From positions 15,961,992 through 16,025,991 of the forward strand of contig NC_079375.1 in assembly GCF_021018895.1 (NCBI RefSeq): DNA of 64,000 nucleotides. Reading direction: 5' to 3'. Source of the stretch: Seriola aureovittata (Eukaryota; Chordata; Actinopteri; Carangiformes; Carangidae). This document shows, piece after piece, positions 12,514 through 23,850 of this stretch (the stretch's first letter is position 1; every line of letters starts with the position of its first letter). Position numbers and translations under genes: made by a program. Below the pieces are notes generated by a model. It was not told the DNA's origin and did not search any database. It was given only the letters and a program-made list of their open reading frames with translations.

Positions 12514-13847
12514 GTAAGTATATTGTATATGCATATTACATACACGACATTAACACTGTCACACACTTACATTAATGTAAGACAAGCTCCTGTAATAGGC
12601 ATCCACGTATGCATTATGCATTTATATATGTGACATCAATATTGGATAGACTGGTTCATGCACATAAACCACTATGATAGAGATGGATTTTTTTCCTTCT
12701 CAGTGTCATCAAACCAGAACACGCAGTAGCATTTGAATAAGCATATATCCAGAGCCCTTGTTGTCTTCTTACTTTGGTCATAATTATTACATTGCAGGGT
12801 TTCCATCATTGACGTCTCCATCACTTTGCCGATGCGCTTCCTTTCCGTTTCCCTCACAGTTATCGCCTTCTCTCTGTCTTTCTTTCTCGCTGTTCTTTCT
12901 CTCTGTCTGCTATCATCCCCTGAAGTCCTAATTACTCAGGCAGATGCTGCGAAGCTTCGACACTGTCCTGCCGTTATCCGCTGGAGATCCAATAAGGCCT
13001 CTCGCAGCATCATAGTTATCTTAATATGATGTAAAAGAAATATGCTAAGCCTTCCTGCCATCCCTGCTGACACCCAGTTACACTGACGGAGAGCACCGTT
13101 AGACCCCAAAAAGTTTGTTTACCTCTCTTCCTTCGCTGCCACTGGGGAGTGTCTTAATGGTTCGTTCTGCTCACAATGGCTGACCTGGAAGCATTATAGG
13201 TGTGGTTATGTATTCATTTAGCCCTGATTTATTCACAAAGACCTGGCTAATTGGCCTCAGGAATGAGCTGAGGACCACACTCCTTTCCTAATCGGTTCAC
13301 AGCTGCACAGTATAGCCTTCACGGCTAGGACTTGTATTGAATGCACCTCTTTGGCCATGTATCCTTTTTATAACTCTGAATAAGTGCCTCAAAGCTGTGG
13401 GGGAACCTCAGTGCAGCATGGCTGTCTGTCTGACTGTTCGAACGCTTCCCAAGTGTAACCATCAACACCTTTAGGCTTTGGATGTTCTCAACGGATGACA
13501 CCCCACTTTCACCTTGAGTTTTCTCCGCCCTCCCATGGTATGCTGCGTAGCTCTCTGGTGAATTGGTGAACGCTCCATCAAGTGTAGCATCTGCCTCTAC
13601 CTTGAGGCCTTAAATTTTCCCCAAGCAATCTCCACAACAGCTCCCCAGTGGAGCCTCTTGAACAGATCCCTCCGGTCTGTGTTCAGTTTCCAAATGCAGC
13701 CTGTTTTTTGTTTTTTTTTGTTTTCAATCATGCCACTTCCTCTCTAATCTTATCATCTCTGGTCTGTTCTTTTTCCTCATCTGCTTCACACAGTTTTCCC
13801 CTCATGCTCCATACACCTTGAACCCTCTTTATGTCTTAACATTTTCA

Positions 13848-13895
13848 ATGTAAAGCACATGTAATAAAATGTGCTATATAAATAAAATTGCTATA
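13848..13895. repeat. possible 3' tail of a fish retroposon
   Basis: TGTAAAGCACATGTAATAAA followed by TGTGCTATATAAATAAAATT resembles the 'tgtaaagcg...gctatataaataaa' tail found at the 3' end of several fish retroposons. Only about 50 bp is recognisable. Confidence 0.4.
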
Positions 13896-14519
13896 AACTA
13901 GACTATTTTTGGTTTCTAATGAAAACATATCCTATAGGTGCTTAGTTACGTAAGTAAGTAAAATAATAAGAAGAGAAAAAATGCCCACTATTACAATCAT
14001 AATTACACAGTGTGCTGCAAAATAAAATATTCATTACAAGAGACTATATCTCAGTTCTTTGGAAAATGCTTTTTATCTCCCATGCATGCAGTCAAAATGT
14101 CCTACTTAGAATTTTGTTTTCAACATTAACATCTTAAACCAACTTCAGTTCCTCCTCAATTTGACTTAACATTCATTTGCAACAGCACAGTCAAAGTCTT
14201 CTCTGATGGTTGAACCATACAGCATCAGCTGAGCTTGATGCTCAGGGTGCCCTAGATCTCAACAGGGAGGGGGGGCAGTGAGATCATCCTAGTAAGAATC
14301 TCTTTAATACTGTGGGTCCTGATAAGAGCACTGCCTGAGTAGCTTAAATCAGGCCAATCTGTAGCAGCAGAAGTTGTAGCTTTAGCTCTTCACACTGGCA
14401 TCACAGGCGCAGGTCCCTGTGTGCTCCAGATCAGTCTGATTAGCTTGCTGATGGATTGTCCAGCGCCCGGCTCTGTCAGCAGGGGTCTTCATGCTATGCC
14501 CCCCCACCCCCCACCACCG

Positions 14520-14558
14520 ACACACACACACACACACACACCACACACACACACACAC

Positions 14559-14616
<58 letters not shown>
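14520..14616. repeat. long (CA)n microsatellite
   Basis: About 97 bp of CA with one CC slip and one CG interruption, directly after a C-rich stretch (CCCCCCACCCCCCACCACC). It creates spurious open frames of Thr-His or Val-Cys repeats on both strands. Confidence 0.95.
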
Positions 14617-14618
<2 letters not shown>

Positions 14619-15168
14619 CCCAGCCCACACCCCTACCCCCTTTTCCCTCAGGAATATGCCAAGGATGCACTTCAAACTGCCCCTCCACTTCCTACCCCCT
14701 CCGTCTTTATCCCAACCTTCTGTCTTGCGCTGACTCCAGCTCAAGCCTCAGGGTGTGTTCTGTCTCGCAGCGTGAAGCCCACTCCTTTCAGCTTGGCTAC
14801 CCTGCATAGTGGGCTTTGGGACAGTGGTTTGCATTGCACCGAATCCCCTCCTGGTCCCTTCTCCAGGCTCGAGGCCCCAGTCTGACGTACCTCCACCTCC
14901 CCATAGGTGTGCAAGTGTGAAAAAGAATGAATGTGTACGTGTGAGAATGTTGCCGTGGGGGGAGGTCAGCCAGCTCCAACATACTGGGCCAGTGGGTTTC
15001 TCTCAGTGTTGACTCAGAGGAGAAGAATGACAAGCTGAGTGGAAACTGAGGGGGAGTCAGGCGGAGAAAACAGCGCTGATTGCTCCGTAGGGGAGAAGGG
15101 ATGCAGAGATGGAACTTCCTGGTGTGAGGAACAGTGGAGGAGAGAACTAATGGAGGACTAAATGACTA

Positions 15169-15170
<2 letters not shown>

Positions 15171-15239
<69 letters not shown>

Positions 15240-15250
15240 TATGTACATAT
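15171..15250. repeat. (AT)n microsatellite
   Basis: About 60 bp of pure AT followed by ATACATATATATGTACATAT. It is self-complementary and could extrude as a cruciform. Confidence 0.95.
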
Positions 15251-18107
15251 GTTTAAAAATCCCATCAGTACTATAGGAGGGATGCGGCAAACTAGGATTT
15301 GAATCTGTACATTTGAAAGTTTAGTCTCAGAAGGAATGGGGGATTGTAGATACGGACACAGTACAATGTCGTGAATATGTAAAAACAAACCACCACTGCC
15401 AGCCACTAACCGATTCATGAGGAAAATCTTTGGAATGTAACCGAATCAACATAAATATAGGGAATGAGGGGGAAAATAGGATGGTTCTGATGGGTTTCTA
15501 CATTCCTGATTCGTACCACACTGGCTCTGATTCTCGTGGCTCACATGTAATACTTATATCTGTGGCCTGTCCCCTGAAAGCCTCCTTGAGCCCCGTCAAA
15601 CACTGTCTACGCCTCGTAACACAAACAAAACCCATCAAAATTCCTGACTGAAAGGACAGCGTTATCTATTTTTCCATTCTCCTCATCACCCTATTTATAA
15701 TTTTTTTTCCTTCTTTGCTTGGCTGTTCACTCCTCCTCCTTTCTCCTTGTTCTGTTTTCAAAGAGAAAGAGGAGTGAGCCGTCAAAGTGCATAAATATTC
15801 TGTTCTCACTCCAAGTTTTTTTATTTTTTTCCCCCACTTCAACTGTGTTGTCAGTTCTGGAGTCAGTTAAGGGTGCTTCCCGGAGCTTAGCAGTCAGCTG
15901 GCCAGTTTGCTCTTTCGGTAATACTATAGTAAATGAAGCTAAGTTAAGGTAATTGTCTGGCCTACTTTAATCCCTGTACCGACATAATGCTCCAGACTTC
16001 TATCTATATGTACATATGTTCAAAGGCACCACTGGTGTCTGTTACATCTAAAGCTTGACAGATGCAGAGTCATGTTCAATTATTCCACTTATTGTAGACA
16101 GTCATGTGGGTGTGTAGATTATTCTTTAGTCCGATAGAGAAAAGCTTCCACATATTCATATTGTATTGCAAACTGTACTGCACGCACATATTATTAGTCC
16201 TTATAACACGTTTTATTTCATATCTCACCAACCCACACAGCCCTTCTTTCTTTCTACCAGCCCCTCTGGCTGTGATAAGTATCATCACACAGGGACCTTC
16301 TGTTGGTCCCTAAAGGCCTGTTTCACATCATAAAAACAAACAGTTTGAAAGAAGTGAAACGCAGGCCTCAGACCATTCAAAAGTTCATATGGTGGATGAG
16401 TAAACAATGTGCAGAAGTGTTTATTTTGGGCACTGGGCCACTCTTTCCAAAGGGGAAAACTGGGCTGTGGTCTTTAACTGCCCTGGTGGGAACTTGAATA
16501 GCACGTCTCAATACCAGGGCAGCTATGTGTACCTGCCTCTAAATTCACCTGCAGCAGTAGCCACTGAGGACAGCGAGTGGCTCAGCATACATGACTGTGC
16601 GTGAAAGAAGACATTTACAAAGACTCGTTGCCCTGGAGATAATGCACATGTTGCAGAATCTTATATTTAATAGAATACCATTATTACTTGTCCAGATGAG
16701 TTACAGATACAGAGTAGCTCCTTACAATTGCAGTTTATTGTGGGGACACGCACTAATTTAAAGGTTATATAAATGAGACTTTAAACAGTGATATTATAAT
16801 ATAGCAGCAAACAACTATTTTCTGTGTAAAGATATAGTGGAGTAATGGTGTCCTGAGCAAAGACCAAAGTCACACACAAAACCAAACTTCTCTGTTCTGT
16901 ATTTCGGTTTCCAGTCGGGCCTCATGTGCATGTTAGTGAAGGTGAGTGCCTCCGTGTTAAACCATCGGCCCTCCCCACATTTAAAAAGACACAGGAATCG
17001 CCCACAGGTGAGACCACACAGTGCAATACGCAGTGTTCAGGTGAAAGCGACCTTGCAGAATTCCCCCCACTGATGAACCCATGTTTTTCGGCTAAAGGCC
17101 TCCCACACTGAAAGATTTAGATCAGAGTGTAGGCAGACTGTCCATGGGGAATACCAGCTCAAATCCCACTTGACCAATGGACCGCCAAAACATCCAAGTT
17201 TTTACCGGTTCCGTCAGACTCTTTATTTATATTTACCTGACCCTGAAATGACCTTTGTCCATTAGCATGGTATTTCCGTGTGGTGCAACAAGGTTTAGCC
17301 TTGTGCTGAGTGAGACTAAACAGACCTAACTTCATCAAGTCAAGTCTGCTCAGTGATTATTAATAATTTGACTCCATGTTATTCATAAATAAGACATACC
17401 TCGACATATGAAATGTGTAATTTATGTAAGAAAATCGTCAGGTTGAAATTTTTATGATGTGCTGTATTTTTAATTATAATCTGATGTGATACAGCAGAAT
17501 TATGAGTTACATTCTGGTGAAATTTTAGAAGGGTGTCTCAGAAACATTAAGTTGTTAGAAAACAAATTTGCAAACTCTCTCTAAATAGTCGCAAAGATGG
17601 GATTTCTATAGGATATTGTCAGTTTGTGCAATCATTTAAACAGCTTACACAGACTCTTCCTTGAATCACAGTTTTGGCAGCAATGGCATTGTTGTTGAAT
17701 GTAAACACAAGCAAGTCTGAGAACAAGCATATTAACCACAAGAATAAAAACAAACTAAAGGCAGCCAATAAAATGCTATAACATTTCATTTTCACTTCAA
17801 ATTGTTTGTGCTACGATGCTAGTTATACACTAAATATTTAAAGATGACATGACTTTTACTACTTCCACATATTCAACCTACAAAGGCGTGTCATCTGGCT
17901 GCATGTTTGCCTTGCTGTGCATTTGTGCTTCCCTGAACAACAATATTGATTTCTTAGCTGGTCTGCACTCTCCTTTCCATTTGGTCATTTAGTCTCATCA
18001 TGTGCCACTGAGATTGCCTTAGCTCCTTAAAAGGGAACATACAATGTGGCTGGCTGGGAAGACAGGATTCACCAGAGCACCAGTCACATTTATATTCCCC
18101 TTAAAAT

Positions 18108-18780
18108 CGTTTGTATCAGTTTTATTTTTATACTGCCAAATCATAACATACACTATCTGAAGGCACTTTACAGAGTAAGGTCAATAGTAAGGGACAGAGG
18201 TGAAGGAGGAGACACCAGAAACCACTATATATAGTATGCTGTTGTACTAAAGCACTGTCAGACTGGTTGTTAATAGTAATAATAATAATGATAATAATAG
18301 GTGCCGCAATGATAGCAACACATAGTAATTATAACAATAATAAAAACAATAATATTGATAATGAGTGTTGTGTAGTAGATGCATATTATGCATCAATTTA
18401 TGTGTTGCTTTCTGATAATATTGATTAAAGGACGTATATATAGGGTGAAAAGTGTCGATCCTAGCACAGAACCCGGGTGGAACTCCATGAATAACTTTTG
18501 TGTGCATGGAAGTGTCATTGTATCTATCATTGTATTGTATCCATTCAGTAAATATGACTTGAACCAGCCTAGTACAGTTTCTTTGTTCCCAATGACATGT
18601 TCAAGTTTCTGTAGTAAAATCTTGTGATCGATGGTGTTAGTTGCAGCACTAACACCTAGGAGGATAAGTATAGAGACGAGTCCTTTGTCCTAGACCACAA
18701 GAAGACCATTGATAACTTTCACCGGAGCTGTTTCTGCACTATGATGTTCTCTAAATCCTGACTGAAAGTTTCAAACATGC
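18108..18780. repeat. degenerate dispersed teleost repeat
   Basis: 18108-18186 (TTTTATTTTTATACTGCCAA, then GGCACTTTACAG) and 18430-18775 (GATCGATGGTGTTAGTTGCA, CCATTGATAACTTTCACCGG, TGAAAGTTTC) resemble the two parts of a moderately long repeat I recognise from many fish genomes. The part between is an AAT/GAT-rich low-complexity stretch (18268-18365) that may be an insertion or decay. The superfamily cannot be assigned from sequence alone. Confidence 0.55.
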
Positions 18781-20801
18781 CATTCCTATGCACATTGGAG
18801 TGGCATTCAGTAGAGCACATACCTCCGACAAGGCCAAACAATCCCACACATGTCTATGTGATCCAGTTTATTATCTGGATCTGTGATTGTTGTGATTGCA
18901 CTAGTAAAATGGAGCCCTTACTGCAATGTTAATACATTTCAGACAGGTACAGCGGCTGCTTGGAGATAATGTTTTGCCACTATAAACTAAGTGAAAGAAC
19001 ATGTATGTAAGCATACCAAATCTGATTGGCATAGCTAAATGAACTCCAGCTGAAAGCCTGTAAGTAACGTCTTCAGCAAATTAAATCCTATGGCAAATTA
19101 CAACAGCCGAAGGCTACAGTAATAGTCTACAAATCACTGGTTAAGTGGCAGTCACATTTGATTTCTTGTGCTGTCCCTGCATATGTGGAGCCTGGTTGTA
19201 TTTGGGATGAAGGAGTGTGACGCTTCCTTCACACCTCAACCTGGAAGTGTTTTTTTTCCCCCCACCGTTGTATGAATACATTGATATAGACAGCGCAGAC
19301 ACAGATACATGGAAACAGGTAGTTCAGGCATGTGTATTTGTGCCACATGCATTTTCCACATGAGCAGATGCGCATTGCTTTTGACTGCAATGCAAGTTTA
19401 GGGGCAAGTGCATGTACGTGATTAATGGCACAGAGGATACAAGCAGTGTGAGTAACATATGCCTATTGTTCGGCACCCAAGGGAAACAGCTAAAGTCCTG
19501 CCAATTCCCTCATATAGACCGTTCCTACCAAAACACACATCCACATACAGTACACCTGGTAGCATTCAAGGACCAAATTATGTACCATTTGACCATGTAT
19601 TTGGAGCTCTAGCGGTCCTCCCAGCCCAGCCATAATAATCACACTATGGGGTTCACGCCTTTCCTGTCACTGACCTCTTTGTCGTTGGGGTGCTGAGCCG
19701 CAGTCGCAGCAGTAACAGTGCCGTTCACTCACCCTTGTGTGTTCCGTTGCTTTGTCCCAGCTCCCCAGGGCTATCCCACATGGCTTTGCAGCAACAATGA
19801 TTAATTGTGTCAGTGTTGACTGAAGGAACTATCCGCCCCATGCCCACACAAATAGGAAACTCAAGTGCTGCATCATAATATACTTAAATATCTATATGTA
19901 TTGTCATATTTTTCTCATGGGCAAAAACAAAGGAGAAGAGGAAAGGAAGTATGCTAGAGAGCTGAATAATTCTTCAAAGTGGCTCTAGAGTTGAATGATT
20001 CTTTAGTTTCACAGTAGTCATGTATCGAGAAATGAGTCAGTTTAAATTCTTTTTTAATGATAAAGGTCAAGCTTTATGAAGAATAAATTGGAACCAGATC
20101 AGCTCTGCAGGGCAGCCTCACTCAACCCTAAGCAGCACTGACTAAGGACTTTGCTGAGTTTCTCCATTATTGGCAGCGTCTGGTATCTGAGAGGGAAGAG
20201 CTGTTTCTGAGCAGCCGCGGGGATATAGTCTCGGTTAAGCAGAATTCTACACTGCCATTTGAACAGATTTCAACTCTTAAAGAATTGTGCTGCAATTGCA
20301 GGAGGCTGAACAAGCCAATTCTCTGCCCCCTAATATTTAGCCACCACTCAAGCAAAAAAAAAAAAAAAAAAAGTTTTATTATAACTTCATTTCTCTCTCT
20401 ATATTGCCTTAAAGTTTCTACTCCAGCTGCGGGCTATGAGGGAGTGAATGGGAGCGTGAATCTCCAGAGCCACTTGGATAAGAATACTCCATGCAACACT
20501 GCATTTTGCTAAATAACCAATGGTTGATAGACACAAATGTTTCGCTGTATGATCTCTCTGGGTATGAATGGAATAAATTAGAATTCCAATTGTGCTGAAG
20601 ATGAAGAAAAAGAAGTAAAAGTTGCTCTTAGACAACAACATTTATGTTTATTAGAAGTTGTAAATTGGCTACATTGACAAAACAGCAGACAGATGTATAA
20701 AGCAAGTTTTTTCCTTTTTCTTTAAAAGCAATGCAGTATTTTGCTTTAAAGATCATGACAGCTCGCCTTTATCTTACATCTTTTCTCTGTACGTGTTACA
20801 G

Positions 20802-21137
20802 GTGTCCCATCCAGCCCAAGGAATGTGATCTCCATTGTGAATGAAACCTCTGTGATCCTGGAGTGGCATTCCCCCAGGGAGACGGGTGGCCGCGACGATG
20901 TCGTCTACAACATAGTGTGCAAGAAGTGTCGCACCGACCGGCGCTCCTGCTCCCACTGTGACGACAACGTGGATTTCGTCCCGCGACAGCTGGGTCTGAC
21001 TGAGACCAGAGTGTTCATCAGCAACCTGTGGGCTCACACCCTCTACAGCTTCGAGATTCAGGCTGTCAATGGAGTTAGTAATAAGAGCCCATATCCGGCC
21101 CAGCATGTCTCCATAGACATCACCACCAATCAGGCCG
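20802..21137 (+). CDS. ephb1: ephb1 exon 5: first fibronectin type III repeat
   Basis: Acceptor acag, donor gtaagt, 336 bp, phase continuous with the previous exon (A|GT = Ser). The protein starts SVPSSPRNVISIVNETS and contains the FN3 tryptophan (ILEWHSPRETGGRDD), the EphB-type double-cysteine loop (CKKCRTDRRSCSHCDDN), VPRQLGLTE, and the end FEIQAVNGVSNKSP followed by ITTNQA. A possible N-glycosylation site (Asn-Glu-Thr) is at 20840-20848. FN3-1 forms part of the extracellular stalk and is reported to contribute to membrane-proximal packing of Eph receptors. If the downstream intron were retained, the frame would stop at 21193 after 18 intron-encoded residues. The RRSCSHCDDN loop and ETGGRDD segment fit EPHB1 best from memory. 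Confidence 0.96.
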
Positions 21138-21941
21138 GTAAGTGGCAGCTGTGGCTAGGTGTGATGACGCTAATGATGATGTTGTGGTGGTAGTGATGAT
21201 GATGTTTATACTGAATCATTTGCAATATCATCATCATTGTCGTGTAACTTTACATACTGCCATTGGTGTTTTTTAAATCCCTCCTCTGTAAGCAATCTAC
21301 TTTTCACTCTGCCTTCATTTGATTTTTATTTCACACTTCTCAAATAGCAAATCCTACAATTATTGCATCTTCAACTCAAAATGCTCATTCCAGAAATCCT
21401 TGCTTTCACAACACAAGTCATTTATGCAACCTCTTTGCTGAGGCTGAAGGCTGGTTGCTTCACAGACACATCTCTTTGTTGTTTAGTTTGGTCTTTGTTT
21501 AATGAGACTTTGTTTTGAGAGCAAAGCTGCATGGCAAGTCAGTACTCCTCACTTCACGGAAGGCTACACCCCAGTTGAAACCTGTCTTTAAACCTTCCGA
21601 TTTATGCGCTGAAACACTCCTGCTCTTTGGATTAACACAAAGTAACGAGATTTAATCTTATGTCATTTTGTCCCTTTCACATATTTGAGTTACATTGAGC
21701 ATTTCGATATTTAGGTGTGACCCATGAAGCCACCGTTTCTTTGTTGCATTGGTCTAAGCTTTGCTGACAGCAGCCACAGACGTGTTGGACTGCAGGTTTC
21801 ACCTTTAGTGTTGTATAACAGCTGTCCACGTTCAACTCTGTTCACTGTTCAATACTTTAATGTCAGACTGGACCGCACCCAAGATAGATACATGGACAGC
21901 TGCTGTTTTCAGGCCAAGTTGAAATATTCTTCACTCCTACT

Positions 21942-22045
21942 CTCTCTCTCTCTCTCTCTCTCTCTGTCTGTCCTCTATCTCCTTGTCTGTCTCTCTCTAT
22001 GTTTGTGTTTGTGTTTGTGTGTGTGTGTGTGTGTGTGTTTGTTTG

Positions 22046-22089
<44 letters not shown>

Positions 22090-22155
22090 TACGCATTCCC
22101 TGCCTTTGCCTGTGATGGATCTGAGCCCAGCCAATGAAAATGACCTTCATCCTGT

Positions 22156-22186
<31 letters not shown>

Positions 22187-22292
22187 TCCCTCTCTTTCTC
22201 CCTGTCTGTTTCTCTGCATGTTTGTGCGTGCATGTGTGCTCATCCTCTAACTGAGCCTGTGATGGGATCTGAGCCCAGCCAATGGAAATGAC
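21942..22292. repeat. duplicated CT/GT/TGCG microsatellite block with conserved flank
   Basis: Copy 1 (about 21942-22144) and copy 2 (about 22159-22292) both run CT tract, CTGTCTGT, ATGTTTGTG, a G/T-rich region, then the unique flank GATCTGAGCCCAGCCAATG and AAATGAC. Copy 1 has gained a (TGCG)n expansion at 22045-22090. This is an old tandem duplication diverging mainly by microsatellite growth. Confidence 0.8.
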
Positions 22293-22603
22293 AGGTGGAG
22301 GATATTGTGTTTGCCGATCCTTTTTTTTTTTTTCTTGCTACAGCGTGTTTCATGCTCTTGTAGGTCTTTGACTTGTACACAAAGGCGCCTATCAAGGGAC
22401 AAATATTGACCAAGTGAAAAATTTAAATGAGGCTATCTTCATTTTTCTGTGGATGAGGCGGACCGTGGAAATTGCAGCGTGAGCTTGTGGGACCTAATAA
22501 CAGACATGAAGTGGAGTTACAGTGTGGCAAAAGACAAGCGATTTTTGGTTGAGTTCATGCTGGCGAGGTTCCCGTGACGAAAGAGTCACAAGTTTGTCAG
22601 CTT

Positions 22604-22618
22604 GGGTTCCCGGAACCC
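22604..22618. promoter_or_regulatory. palindrome containing a STAT-type core
   Basis: GGGTTCC C GGAACCC; the centre TTCCCGGAA fits the strong STAT1/3 consensus. Intronic, function unknown. Confidence 0.25.
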
Positions 22619-23635
22619 TTTGTCGGTCATGCGCTGTGATTTTCTGTGTCATGTTTTCTGTCACGTACAGTGAGCATTGGTGTCAGCAAATACATATTCA
22701 GATTCAGTGATGAAACATCTAATGTCAAAGGAGTTCAGAATTACTGGTTTTACATTTCTGCTTCGAAGAATGAACTTTACTTCACATTTATCTCAAAGAC
22801 TGGTGAAGAAGAAAGGCCTTCATTCTGATCTCTTTTGTATAGCAGTACATTTTGAAATTAAATTTGGCCCGGTTGGTAGAGGGCATACCGTGTTTGATTA
22901 TGGCGAGGAATGTAATGATCAACTGAACTTGTCTTTGTCTGAGAATGAGTCAGGGGAGGAGTGGGAGGGAAGATAGGGCAGGAAGGAGAAAGCAGGCGCC
23001 TTTTTTTTTTTTTTTTTGACCAGACTGCTAGATTTTGACAGTGAAGGAGAGGAAAATGAGGGAGTAAATAGGTCTGATTATCAGGGTGGCCTAATGGTGC
23101 TGACTGTCCCCATTTGACAGGCTAATAGCACACTTGACAGATAGATGTAGAAGAAGCAATGCCCAGGCCTATTGTTGAAGTCTGCTTCAGTAATGAGGTG
23201 TCTGCCAGTAATCTGCCAGGCCTATGTCCAGCCTTATGTGGCCCTTTGTAGCCAGATAATTGCACTGTTCCTCGTTTCGACGGGGGTGGGGGGGTTTCGC
23301 TGGCAGGCCACTGGAGAGGCAGAAGAGTCCAGAAGGGATTATTGTTAATAATGCACTTCAAAATCTAAAAGTAGAGACACTGTTTAAAATGTATCTTGTT
23401 GGTTTACTTCACTAAGACCGCAGCACTGATAAATACAACCTGTTGCCATTTTCGAGAACCCGCACCCCTGCATCATGCGAGGGTGGGAGAGGTGGCTTAA
23501 TAAAATGCGAGATCCATGTAAATGAAGTAGCAACAGGAGAGCTGTCGGTATTTTGTCAAAACTGAGCCCTGAGGTAAATTCCAAGTCCAACGTCAATCAT
23601 ACATGAAATGGGACCATCAATCCATTATACCAATA

Positions 23636-23850
23636 CACCACTCACTGAGCACTTTATTAGGAAAACCATAGTAATACTATAGGCACCAGCAGTCACGTCA
23701 CAGTGTCACGGAGATCACATTTTCTCCCCATTCGGATGTTTGATGTGAACATTGACTGAAGCTCTTAAACTGCATGATTTATGCATTGCACTGCTGCCCA
23801 GTGATTGGCTGATTGGATAATTGCATAAATAAGTAGATGTTCAGTGAGTG
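23636..23850. mobile_element. Tc1/mariner-type MITE (215 bp) with CACTCACTGA-class inverted ends
   Basis: Left end CACCACTCACTGAGCAC; right end, read on the opposite strand, CACTCACTGAACATC. TA flanks both sides (23634-23635 and 23851-23852). The interior (CACTTTATTAGGA, GGAGATCACATTTTCTCCCC, GATGTGAACATTGACTGAAG, GATTGGCTGATTGGATAATT) matches, as I remember it, the 3' part of a widespread fish Tc1-like family, so this is an internally deleted non-autonomous derivative. No coding capacity. Confidence 0.85.

Larger units (their letters stand above)
12514..20801 (+). other. ephb1: ephb1 intron between exons 4 and 5 (8288 bp)
   Basis: Bounded by gtaagta and ttacag. No coding sequence was recognised. 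It contains a long CA tract (14520-14616), an AT tract (15171-15250), the tail-like fragment of a fish retroposon (about 13848-13895) and a degenerate dispersed repeat (18108-18780). Confidence 0.9.

Noticed and set aside
13430..13450. GTTCGAAC-type words considered as tRNA T-arms (also near 31434)
   Set aside because: No acceptor stem, D-arm or A-box could be matched around them; no tRNA found in the window.
14382..14885. Open frames rich in Thr-His or Val-Cys on both strands
   Set aside because: They are translations of the CA/GT tract; neither flank resembles a protein and no splice or start context supports them.
21942..22292. Regular short repeats considered as a CRISPR-like array
   Set aside because: They are dinucleotide and tetranucleotide microsatellites with no spacer structure, in a vertebrate genome.
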